Shown here in pieces: positions 26,268 through 33,264 of a stretch of DNA of 33,264 bases. A model generated the notes under the pieces. That model searched no databases and was not told the DNA's origin. It saw nothing but the letters and a program-made list of their open reading frames with translations. Numbering within the stretch: position 1 is the stretch's first letter; each line of letters starts with the position of its first letter. Position numbers and translations under genes: made by a program. Source of the DNA: Xanthomonas axonopodis (GTDB lineage: Bacteria > Pseudomonadota > Gammaproteobacteria > Xanthomonadales > Xanthomonadaceae); NCBI RefSeq assembly GCF_001304695.1, contig NZ_JFAQ01000085.1:1-33264 (forward strand), given 5' to 3'.

Positions 26268-28815
26268 CTATCCAAGTACCGGCCCTTGCGGTGCCGGGTC
26301 CTGCCTGGCTTGGGCAATCGCTTCCTGCTGCCGCACGGTCTCCAGCGTATGGGCCTGCGCCTGTTGCATCGATTCCTGGATCGACGGCGTAGGCTCGGCG
26401 AGCGAGAGGTTCATCCGCTTGGTGGGGTCGGTGGCGTGTTGCGCATAGAAGGTGTCGTTGACCACATCCACACGCCCGCGCCAGTCCGGCTTGAAGCCGA
26501 TGATGTACATCTCTGTGGTGACCTGGTACAGGCGATCTTCCGGCAGCGGCGTGCCCTTGGCCTCCAGGCGATCTTTCACGTCTGCATACAGCGCATGGCC
26601 GGGGTGCGCGGGATCACTCATGGGTCGCAGTGTGGGCGAGGTCTGGCTGCGCTGAGGGCTGTCGATGGTGCTTGCCACTGATGCCTGATCGGGTTGATCT
26701 TCGGTTTTCTCCTGCTCTTTCAGTCGCCCACGCTTCTGTTGTAGCGTTTGCTCCTGCTGCAGCTGCCACTGGCGTTGCTGGTCCAGCGCTTGTTGCTGGT
26801 GCTGCGCGTGCAGGTCGGGTTGGCTGCGGTCGTGAGATGCGACGGCTGCGGTTCGTGCGGCCATCGCGGCGTGCGGCGCGTCCTGCAGCCCGGGAGCGGC
26901 AGGTTGCGGCGTCACGTCGCGATGGGCAATGGCAATGCCCGCCTGCTGCTGCACCGCCGCCAGGGTACTGCGGTCGGCAATGCCGTTGACCTCGTCCATG
27001 CCGTGCATCAACTGAAACGCCTGCACCCCGCGCTGGGTGGGCTGGTCGTAGACGCCATTGAGTTCCACCGGGGTCTTGATCCGATCGTTGATGCCCAACT
27101 GGATCAGGTTGGCCTGCAGCGCCTGTACCTCGGCGCCACGGTCGCCGGGTTGCAAGCGTCCCTGATCGCTGGGCGCCAAGCTGGTAGAGACTCCAGCAGT
27201 GACGGGCACATCGGTATCATTGCTTAGCGCTGGCGGTGCAACCGAAGGTCCAGCAGCCTGGATGACTGCGACGTCGATCCCGAGTGCACACACGTTGACG
27301 GTAGCGAGCGTGGCGATCTCGGGCGCTGCGTGTGGCGCAACGCGCTGGCCATTGGGCTGCGACGGCGACGCGGGGTCTGCGGCAACCTGTGGCGCCGACG
27401 CTTCAGCGGTGGGTGCGAGGTTTTGTCCGCGCATCTGCACCTCGCGCAGGGCTTGCCGAATGTCCTCACTGCTGGTCACGGCAGCCACACGGTCCACCCC
27501 ATCGGCATCGCGCTGAAAATGCGCGATGGGGCTATCGGCACCAAATGCACCGGTGGGGCCGCGTTGCAGCTTCATCGCGCCATCGCCGGTAAGACCATGC
27601 GCTGCGCGCGTGCGCGTGGTCGCCAGATCGATCGCCTCGCGCCACTCCGGCTTCAGTTCGGTGCCGACGATGCGATAGCGGTAGAGCGTTTCCTCGCGCT
27701 GCTGATCCTGCAGCGATGGCGGCGACTGCCGGATGGCCGCCACCGCCTGCGCATGCTCGGCCAGTGCCGGCTGCAGGATCGCGCGGGTGGTCTCCAGTTC
27801 CAGCGCGACATTGCCTGTCGCAGCGCCAGCCTCGCCGGCCCAGCGGCCGTCGGCAGCGCGGCGATACTGCTGGCCGTCCGATTGCGGTCAACGCGTCTGG
27901 ATTGGGTAATGCCTGTTGTACTGTCTCCGACAACGGCAATCCAGCCGCCGCCCAGCCGCTGCGCTGATACGCCAGCGCATAGCGCGTGGCAATCGCGCCG
28001 GGGCTGTTGGCGATGTTGCCGGCGATCACGGCTTGCGCTTGTGCGTCCAGTTCTGCTGCGCGCAGTGGCGGTGCGATATCGGTGCGGTAGACAGCGCTGT
28101 CGGCGGTGCTCAAGCTGGGCGGATCGGTGTCGCTGGCCGGCAGGCGATACGGATTTTGCGGAGCGGGCGCATCCTTCAGCGCCAGCGCGGCGGCGGCGTT
28201 GGTGGCCTGGTAATTGAGTTCGCGCGCTTTTTCATAACTGGCGACAACCTGCGTGGCGGTGGGATTGTCCACGCCATCATTGGTAGTGTCGGCCATGCCC
28301 TGGCGTGCCCACGCGGTGCCGTTGAACGACCATTGCGTCCCGTCGCGGTCGGTCTGGGTGTAGATGGCGCGGTTGTCGAGCAACTCGGCGGCCTTCTCGC
28401 CGGCCTTGCTCATAAAACTTGCTCATAAAATACGCATCGGCCGCGACCAGCGCCACCGGCCCGGCACCGGATGCGCCCAGTGCGTAGGCTGCCGCGGTGC
28501 CACCGGCCCAACCGCCGACATTGCGGACGGCAAAATGCGCCAATTCCGATTGCGCGGCCAGCGGGTTGCTTTGCGAGAGCAACATGGCGATCTTCTCGCC
28601 GGACTGCTGTGCCTCGTACAGCGTGGCGGCCACGCCCAGCGCGCCAGCGGCACGGATGCCGGAGCGGTCGAGCAGCGGGGGTGGATAGGGCCTGACTTCG
28701 ACACCGGGTGCGCGCAGCAGGCGTGCCGTCAGCGCATCGCCCTCGGTCAACGCGGCATCGTCGACCTGCGCGGTACGTTGCGCGGGGCGTGCGGTCTCTG
28801 AAGGTGTGGTAACAA
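26268..28815 (-). pseudogene. Frameshifted type IV secretion (X-Tfe-like) effector gene with peptidoglycan-binding domain
   Basis: Three frames join into one protein of about 840 residues. The N-terminal part has LRAPGVEVRPYPPPLLDRSG and a glycine/alanine-rich segment (VGGWAGGTAAAYALGASGAG). The middle has TDRDGTQWSFNGTAW and LYRYRIVGTELKPEWREAID. A PG_binding_1-type domain follows (GDRGAEVQALQANL, VYDQPTQRGVQAFQ). The C-terminus has HPGHALYADVKDRL, FKPDWRGRVDVVNDTFY and a glutamine-rich tail (SIQESMQQAQAHTLETV). This resembles the C-terminal secretion domain of Xanthomonas antibacterial T4SS effectors. Lesions are a 13-bp tandem duplication (28405-28430) and one extra A at about 27882. The 5' end is fused to remains of another gene near 28800, and the true start is lost. 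Confidence 0.75.
28405..28430. repeat. 13-bp exact tandem duplication
   Basis: CTTGCTCATAAAA is present twice head to tail (28405-28417 and 28418-28430). One copy removed joins VAADAYFMSK to AGEKAAELLDNR in a single frame, so this event broke the effector-like gene. Confidence 0.88.
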
Positions 28816-29164
28816 CGTGCCCCAAACGAATAACTATCGAACCGCAACGGCCACGGCTCGCGCGGTTTTTTCTTGAACGGATTGCGGAACTTGAACATAT
28901 CGGATTCGCCAGGATCGGAGAGGGGCGCGTGCGGGGCTCAGGCGCTTCGTCATCCACTGTAGCTGCCTGCTGCACCGGCTGCACCCACGGTGCCGGCTTG
29001 GGCTTGCGCTTGACCTGCACGGGCAGCCCGCCATGCGGCAACGGACCAAGCTCGCGCACCGTGCGCTCGTTGATCAGTTGCAAATCCCGCAGCAGCTACG
29101 CTGCATGCGCCTCCACAACACGCCGCGCCGAGGCGGCATAACGGGATTCGGGGGGATCGCTCAT
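28795..29164 (-). pseudogene. Truncated gene of unrecognised family upstream of the effector-like gene
   Basis: ATG at 29164 with AAGGAA upstream. The protein starts MSDPPESRYAASARR and reaches a TAG at 29096-29098 (probably CAG before). It then continues in frame (LLRDLQLINERTVRELG, then a proline- and lysine-rich linker) to ILANP near 28905. There one base seems lost, because the following MFKFRNPFKKKPREPWPLRF and DSYSFGARCYHT are in the next frame. The sequence stops matching near 28800, where it is joined to the effector-like gene. I do not recognise the family with certainty. Similar FGARCYNT-type proteins stand next to secretion effectors in Xanthomonas as I recall, so a role as immunity or partner protein is possible but not shown. 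Confidence 0.6.
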
Positions 29165-29291
29165 ATGCGTTTCCTTGTGCAGATGTCGCGCGGGTAGCGG
29201 CTGGAACGGATGTTATCGCAACACTGCGAGCAGGGAGCTTGTGAGCATAGAGCGCCGCTACTGGTGACGACTCCGTTGCAAGCCACGCCAT

Positions 29292-29427
29292 AGAGGATGT
29301 GATCGCCGATACCACGCAGGTCAATGCGGCGATCGAAGACATGGTGCGCGAGGCACCGGATCAATACCTGTGGATCCATCGCCGCTTCAAGCGCCAGCCG
29401 GGTGGGCGGAGCGCGTTCTATCAATGA
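29292..29427 (+). pseudogene. lpxL: Second copy of the lpxL 3' end
   Basis: The last 43 codons including the stop (VIADTTQVNAAIEDM to RSAFYQ) match the end of lpxL at 25342-25470. I count 11 mismatches in 129 bases, about 91% identity, mostly at third positions. Upstream of 29292 the similarity stops. There is no start, so no protein. It lies in the same direction as lpxL and marks the far edge of the broken effector cassette. Confidence 0.9.
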
Positions 29428-29510
29428 GCCGTCGCCGCAGGGCGATCGGCTGATGACGCAGTGCGCGGGCTCCATCGATCGCCGGCATGCGCGATCCGGA
29501 GGCAAACGCA

Positions 29511-30845
29511 TCAGCCCGGTGGCGGCTGGTCCGCATCGTCGTTGAGCAGTGCGCCAGCATACAGCCCGGCCAGCATCAGGCTCAGCCCGCCCCAGAAACT
29601 GGAATAGACCGCCAGATGGGTGTTGAACGGAAAGACCGTGGCCACCAGCGCAATCATCGCCGGCCGCGCCTGTTCGCGCGCCACCGCGCTTGAGTAGCGC
29701 CACGCGCGCCATGCCTGCGCCGCGCCGGCCAGCCACAGCAGCAAGCCGATCACGCCGGTTTCGGCCAGGATCTCGAGCACGATCTGATGCGCATGAAAAG
29801 CCGGCCCACCGCCCCATGCCGGCGCTAGGCCAGGCGCCGGATTGCAGGCCGGATAGGCCTGCCGGAACCCGCGCGCGCCCACACCGTTGAGCGGATGCGC
29901 GCGGATCATGCACAGCGCCGCGCCCCAGATCTGGGCGCGCCCGGACAAGGCCTGATCCACGCCTTGTTCGCCATTGCCGAACGCCAGCGTGGTGCGCTGG
30001 ATGCGCTCGCGCGCCTGTGGCGCCACCGCCACTACCGCCACGGCCAGCAGCGCGCCGATCAGCGCAACACCCAGCAGACGGCGCCCGCCCAACAGCTGCC
30101 AGCCCGACAGCAGCATGATCATCGCGTAGGTGATCCACGATGCGCGCGAGCCCGCCAACACCAACACGATGCCGAGCGCCGCCGCAGCGCCCGCCCAGGC
30201 CCAGGCATGACGCCGCCCCAACGCCAGCAACAGGAACGGCGACAGGCTGGCCAGGGTCTGCCCGAACTTCAGATTGCAGGGGCCCAACACGCCGCTCAGC
30301 CGATCCACCAGCGCCAGCTCCTGGGCCGTGCACAAGCCATGGCCACTGATCAGTTGCTTGATCTGGTCGATGCCGAAGAACAACGGGCTGGTGCCGAAGG
30401 CGGCTTGCAGCAGCGCGTCCAGCGTCCACACCCCGCCGATCACCGCCAGCCCGGTAAAGGTGCGCCGGCGGCGCTGCGCGTTGGCCACGGCGATGGCGCA
30501 TAACCACATGAACGGCAGATAGCGCAGATCGGTGGCTGCCTTACGTAGCGCGCGGCCGGCATCCACCGCGTCGAACGCCGACAGCATCTGCGGCAGCCAA
30601 TACGCCAGGAACAACACGCTGGTCAGCGCCCAGGCCGGGCCGCTGAGCAGGCGCGTGCCGCCGCGAAAGCGCGCGTGCAACAGGCGGTACGCCGCGAATA
30701 ACGCACCCAGCGACAACACCGTTTCCGCCAAGCCGGGCGTGGGCCACAGCGCCACGAACACGATCACCCACAGCGGCGCCCAGCGGCCGGCATCGGGCGT
30801 CAACACGGGCGCCCGCGGGAGGGCCTCAGCGGCGGAGTTCGTCAT
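29511..30845 (-). CDS. waaL: O-antigen ligase-like polymerase/ligase (WaaL/Wzy superfamily)
   Basis: 444 residues with about ten to twelve hydrophobic membrane segments. The conserved periplasmic loop near the C-terminus has SGRAQIWGAAL, IRAHPLNGVGARGF and FHAHQIVLEILAETG, the Arg/His pattern of the Wzy_C (PF04932) family. Known role: moves undecaprenyl-linked O-antigen to the lipid A core in the periplasm. The ATG at 30845 overlaps the end of the glycosyltransferase gene by 20 bases, with AAGG just upstream, so the two are coupled. Ligase is preferred over polymerase because of the LPS core neighbours. Confidence 0.85.
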   Translation of the reverse strand: MTNSAAEALPRAPVLTPDAGRWAPLWVIVFVALWPTPGLAETVLSLGALFAAYRLLHARFRGGTRLLSGPAWALTSVLFLAYWLPQMLSAFDAVDAGRALRKAATDLRYLPFMWLCAIAVANAQRRRRTFTGLAVIGGVWTLDALLQAAFGTSPLFFGIDQIKQLISGHGLCTAQELALVDRLSGVLGPCNLKFGQTLASLSPFLLLALGRRHAWAWAGAAAALGIVLVLAGSRASWITYAMIMLLSGWQLLGGRRLLGVALIGALLAVAVVAVAPQARERIQRTTLAFGNGEQGVDQALSGRAQIWGAALCMIRAHPLNGVGARGFRQAYPACNPAPGLAPAWGGGPAFHAHQIVLEILAETGVIGLLLWLAGAAQAWRAWRYSSAVAREQARPAMIALVATVFPFNTHLAVYSSFWGGLSLMLAGLYAGALLNDDADQPPPG

Positions 30846-31938
30846 AGACCTTCAGGGTGGCCGTTTGCATGGCCTGCAACGTGTAGGGGATCACGGCCGG
30901 CGCTGCCGGGGCGTGCTGCAGCAACTGCAACGCCTGCGTCAACAAGGCCTGGCCATCGAAGGCGGCAACCGCGCCACTGGGTTGCAACTCGGCCAGCAGT
31001 TCGCCGACGCCGCCATGCGCCCAGCCCAGCACCGGGCGGCCGACCGACAGCGCCTCCACCACGGTGCGGCCGAAGGCTTCCGGCTTGCGCGAGAGTTGCA
31101 GCACCAGGTTGCTGGCGGCATACGCCTCGGCAATGCGCGCGGTGGGCTCGGTGAAGGCGACCGCGTCGGCCACACCCAGCCTCGCGGCGTCAGCTTCCAG
31201 CTCCCGCACATATGCCTCGCGCCCAGGCTCGCGTGCGCCGGGCAACCACAAGAAGGCCGGCACACCGGCGGCACGCACACCGGCGAGCAGTTGCAGGCCG
31301 TCGGCATGCCCCTTCAGGCGCGTGCCGCGGCCCGGCAGCAGCAGCAACGGTGCATCGGCAGGCAGCCCTGGCAGCAGGGTTTGCGCCCACGCGCGGGCGC
31401 GGCGGTCCGGCTGCAGCCGGCGCGGGAACTGTGCGATATCGACACCGCGCGCAATGGTGCGCAGGCGCGCGGTGTCGATCTGCGGGTAGTGCGTGCACAC
31501 GTATTCGCGCACCGTCTGCGACACGCAAATCACCCGCTCGCCATAGGTCATCACTTGACTGTAGCGGCTGGGCGAATTGAGCCCGTGGACGGTGGTGACC
31601 AAGCGCGGCCGCGTCGCCTCAGGCATTGCGCGCAGCGCGTACCATCCCAGCCAGGCCGGCAGCCGCGAACGCGCATGCACGATGTCGACCCCGAGGTCGG
31701 CGAACAAACGGCGCAAGGCAATCACATGCAGCAGCGTCAGCAGCGACTTGCGGCCGATCCCCAGGGTGAGATGTTCGCCGCCAACGTCCAGCAAGGGCTG
31801 CACCAGTCTGCCGCCGGCCGACACGACCACGGCGCGATGACCGGCGCGCACCAGGGCGGCAGCGATTTCCAGCGTGGAGCGCTCGACGCCGCCGGACTGC
31901 AGCGCCGGCAGCAGTTGCACCACGGTCAGGCGGTGCAT
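30826..31938 (-). CDS. GT-B glycosyltransferase, family 4 type, LPS core or O-antigen assembly
   Basis: 370 residues. The N-terminal domain (VVQLLPALQSGGVERSTLEI) has the GG loop of GT4 acceptor domains. The C-terminal donor domain has LLLLPGRGTRLKGHADGL and the E-x7-E element EAFGRTVVEAL, typical for retaining nucleotide-sugar transferases. It is cytoplasmic or membrane-associated. It lies 10 bases after the zinc-finger gene and overlaps waaL, so all three are one operon. Donor and acceptor sugars are unknown. Confidence 0.9.
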   Translation of the reverse strand: MHRLTVVQLLPALQSGGVERSTLEIAAALVRAGHRAVVVSAGGRLVQPLLDVGGEHLTLGIGRKSLLTLLHVIALRRLFADLGVDIVHARSRLPAWLGWYALRAMPEATRPRLVTTVHGLNSPSRYSQVMTYGERVICVSQTVREYVCTHYPQIDTARLRTIARGVDIAQFPRRLQPDRRARAWAQTLLPGLPADAPLLLLPGRGTRLKGHADGLQLLAGVRAAGVPAFLWLPGAREPGREAYVRELEADAARLGVADAVAFTEPTARIAEAYAASNLVLQLSRKPEAFGRTVVEALSVGRPVLGWAHGGVGELLAELQPSGAVAAFDGQALLTQALQLLQHAPAAPAVIPYTLQAMQTATLKVYDELRR

Positions 31939-31948
31939 CCGGCCAGGA

Positions 31949-32149
31949 TCAGTCGGCGAGCACGAACAACGCGCCGCAATACGGGCACTTGGCTTCGCAG
32001 TTGGGCTCGTCCTCGATCGGCAGATACACGCGCGGATGCGAGTTCCACAGCGCCATCTGCGGCGTCGGGCAGCTCAACGGCAGGTCGCCGCGGTGCACGG
32101 TGTAACGCGTTTGCGCATTGGCGGCGGGCGCGGTGGCGGTCTGGCTCAT
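31949..32149 (-). CDS. Small zinc-finger protein (zf-CHCC type)
   Basis: 66 residues from the ATG at 32149; another ATG at 32158 is possible. Zn ligands are visible as C in LSCPTP, H in NSHPRVYLPI and the pair C-x2-C in KCPYCG. This pattern fits the zf-CHCC domain (PF10276), the bacterial relatives of a mitochondrial complex I accessory subunit. Function in bacteria is not established. TAGAAT on the minus strand (32182-32187) is a good -10 for this operon. It is first in line before the glycosyltransferase and waaL. Confidence 0.85.
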   Translation of the reverse strand: MSQTATAPAANAQTRYTVHRGDLPLSCPTPQMALWNSHPRVYLPIEDEPNCEAKCPYCGALFVLAD

Positions 32150-32244
32150 GGCGTACATCGCAGGCGGCGGGAACGGGCAACATTCTAGCAGCGCTAGCCG
32201 TGGAAGAGCGGCTGCGGCGCCGGTCAATGCCGCAGCACGCCATT

Positions 32245-33066
32245 CTATACAGGGGCCATGTCCAACGGCGCGGCGTGCGGACAGAATTCCTGCACCACGC
32301 GACCTTGCTCAAGCACGACTACGCGCTCTGCACTGGCAATGGTCTCCGGCCGATGCGCAACGATCACTTTCGTCAACTTCAGTTGCTTGACTGCCTCATT
32401 GACCAGTCGCTCGCGCATCACGTCCAGGTGGCTTGTCGCTTCATCCAGGACCAGCACCTTGGGTTGACGGTAGAGCGCACGCGCCAGGATGATCCGCTGC
32501 TTCTGTCCGCCAGACAGCGAGCTGCCCATGTCCCCGATCAAGCTGTGATAGCCCATCGGCATCGCAGTAATATCGTCGTGTACTGCCGCCAAGCGCGCCG
32601 CAGCCTCGATCCGTTCCAGGTCGAAGTCAGGATCGAAGAAGCCGATGTTGTCGGCGATGCTACCGGCGAACAGATGGTCGTCCTGCATCACCGCACCCAC
32701 GATCGTCCGTACATTGCGTGGGCCGATTTTGTGCAGGTCATGGCCGCCGATGCGGATGACGCCTTCGGTTGGCTGGAGCAGGCCAAGCAAAAGCTTCAAC
32801 AACGTGGTCTTGCCACAGCCAGACGGGCCGATAATCGCCACCGATTCACCGGCCTGAATGCTGAAACTACACTCCCTGAGCACCCATGGCTCGCCCTCGG
32901 CATACCGAAACGACAACCCTTCCAGTTCGATGCGCGGCTCGGCCGGTGGCAGCACCTTCGGCAACGCGTGCTCGTCTTCCTGCGGCGTCAGTACGATGTC
33001 GGCCAGCCGTTCACCATGCAGGCGCAGCATGCGGAATTCGATCCACTTGTCGATCAGCCCACTCGA
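32245..33066 (-). pseudogene. Bacteriocin-type ABC exporter, 3' part only, cut by an IS
   Basis: From about 33066 to the TAG at 32245 the frame encodes the end of the membrane domain (LIDKWIEFRMLRLHGERLAD) and a full nucleotide-binding domain: Walker A GPSGCGKTT, Q-loop MQDDHLFAG, signature LSGGQKQR, Walker B VLVLDEATS and switch His in VAHRPET. The linker is the one found in CvaB/RaxB-like exporters that have an N-terminal C39 peptidase for double-glycine leaders. The peptidase and most of the transmembrane part are missing because an IS3-family element begins at the break. The open frame runs on to 33090 through IS sequence. The remnant cannot export. Confidence 0.88.
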
Positions 33067-33264
33067 CGTCCCCCCGATTTTGAGTAGCACGCCAGTTTGG
33101 AGTCCAATTCCCTACCTGAAGGAGATTGGACGTGAAGAAGCGTTTTACCGAGGAACAAATCATTGGCTTTTTGCGCGAGGCCGAAAGCGGCGTGGCGATC
33201 AAAGATCTGTGCCGGCGACATGGCTTCAGCGAAGCCTCGTATTACCTATGGCGCAGCAAGTTCG
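33066..33264 (+). mobile_element. IS3-family insertion sequence, left end (continues beyond window)
   Basis: The break in the exporter gene is followed by CCCCCCGATTTTGAG, the probable terminal repeat, and by the start of a transposase gene. The exact first base and the target duplication cannot be set because the other end is outside the window. GTCCAAT (33102-33108) and ATTGGAC (33125-33131) form a 7-bp inverted repeat around the ribosome site of the transposase. Confidence 0.85.
33132..33264 (+). CDS. IS3-family transposase OrfA, N-terminal part (partial)
   Basis: 44 codons are in the window. It starts with GTG at 33132, 7 bases after AAGGAG (33119-33124). The peptide begins KKRFTEEQIIGFLREAESG and contains the helix-turn-helix IKDLCRRHGFSEASYYLWRS. 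This is typical of OrfA of the IS407/IS51-like groups of IS3 elements, which bind the terminal repeats and make the OrfAB transposase by frameshifting. The gene continues past 33264. Confidence 0.92.
   Translation, partial: MKKRFTEEQIIGFLREAESGVAIKDLCRRHGFSEASYYLWRSKF

Noticed and set aside
26066-26317. 83-codon frame between the effector-like gene and the GIY-YIG-like gene (minus strand)
   Set aside because: It overlaps the effector stop and the next start, has no ribosome site and no recognisable domain; could be a remnant, but I cannot support it.
30532-33087. 851-codon open frame on the plus strand
   Set aside because: It is antisense to waaL, the glycosyltransferase, the zinc-finger gene and the ABC remnant, has low-complexity Arg/Gln/Ala composition and no recognisable domain; it is a result of high GC content.
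1-33264. CRISPR arrays, tRNA or rRNA genes, riboswitches, replication origin
   Set aside because: Looked for regular spaced repeats, cloverleaf-like stretches and known conserved RNA cores; none found besides the attenuator.

Overview
The window looks like chromosomal DNA of a plant-associated Xanthomonas (gammaproteobacteria, Lysobacterales). The evidence is high GC content, an ilv-leu gene set typical of the genus, a type IV secretion effector-like gene with a glutamine-rich tail, a GGGATTCGGGA-type intergenic repeat, an IS3-family insertion sequence and many freshly broken genes. I cannot name the species from sequence alone. X. oryzae and X. citri type genomes are plausible because of the amount of pseudogene and IS material.

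Layout. Positions 1-2957 hold a terminator of a gene outside the window, a soluble chemoreceptor (minus strand) and a gamma-glutamyltransferase remnant that has lost both its N-terminus and its catalytic segment. Positions 3199-9389 form a plus-strand branched-chain amino acid operon: a classic attenuator with a 40-residue leader peptide (run LLVLVLI), then ilvC, ilvG, ilvM, a short threonine dehydratase and leuA. A TonB-dependent receptor (minus strand, 9563-12355) separates this from a second, minus-strand leucine operon, leuC-leuD-methyltransferase-leuB (16870 to 12814). A divergent LysR regulator follows at 16991, with a T-N11-A palindrome in the shared promoter. Together the two operons encode the shared ketol-acid steps of valine/isoleucine synthesis and the whole leucine branch up to 2-oxoisocaproate. 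ilvD and the aminotransferase are not here.

Positions 18112-19827 are the wreck of a beta-propeller sensor/diguanylate cyclase. Then come tetR, a divergent protein-L-isoaspartate methyltransferase homologue and tolC, closed by a bidirectional terminator shared with waaA (Kdo transferase, minus strand). waaA is divergent from lpxL (lipid A acyltransferase).

Positions 25471-29430 are the most unusual part. Three minus-strand genes stand in a row: an unrecognised upstream gene, a large type IV secretion effector-like gene and a GIY-YIG-fold-like gene. All three are broken by small lesions that can be read directly: a nonsense codon, one-base indels, and exact tandem duplications of 13 and 10 bp. 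The cassette lies between intact lpxL and a second, 91% identical copy of the lpxL 3' end. Beyond it are an O-antigen ligase, a GT-B glycosyltransferase and a small zinc-finger protein (minus strand, LPS assembly). Last is the 3' part of a bacteriocin-type ABC exporter cut by an IS3-family element that runs off the window.
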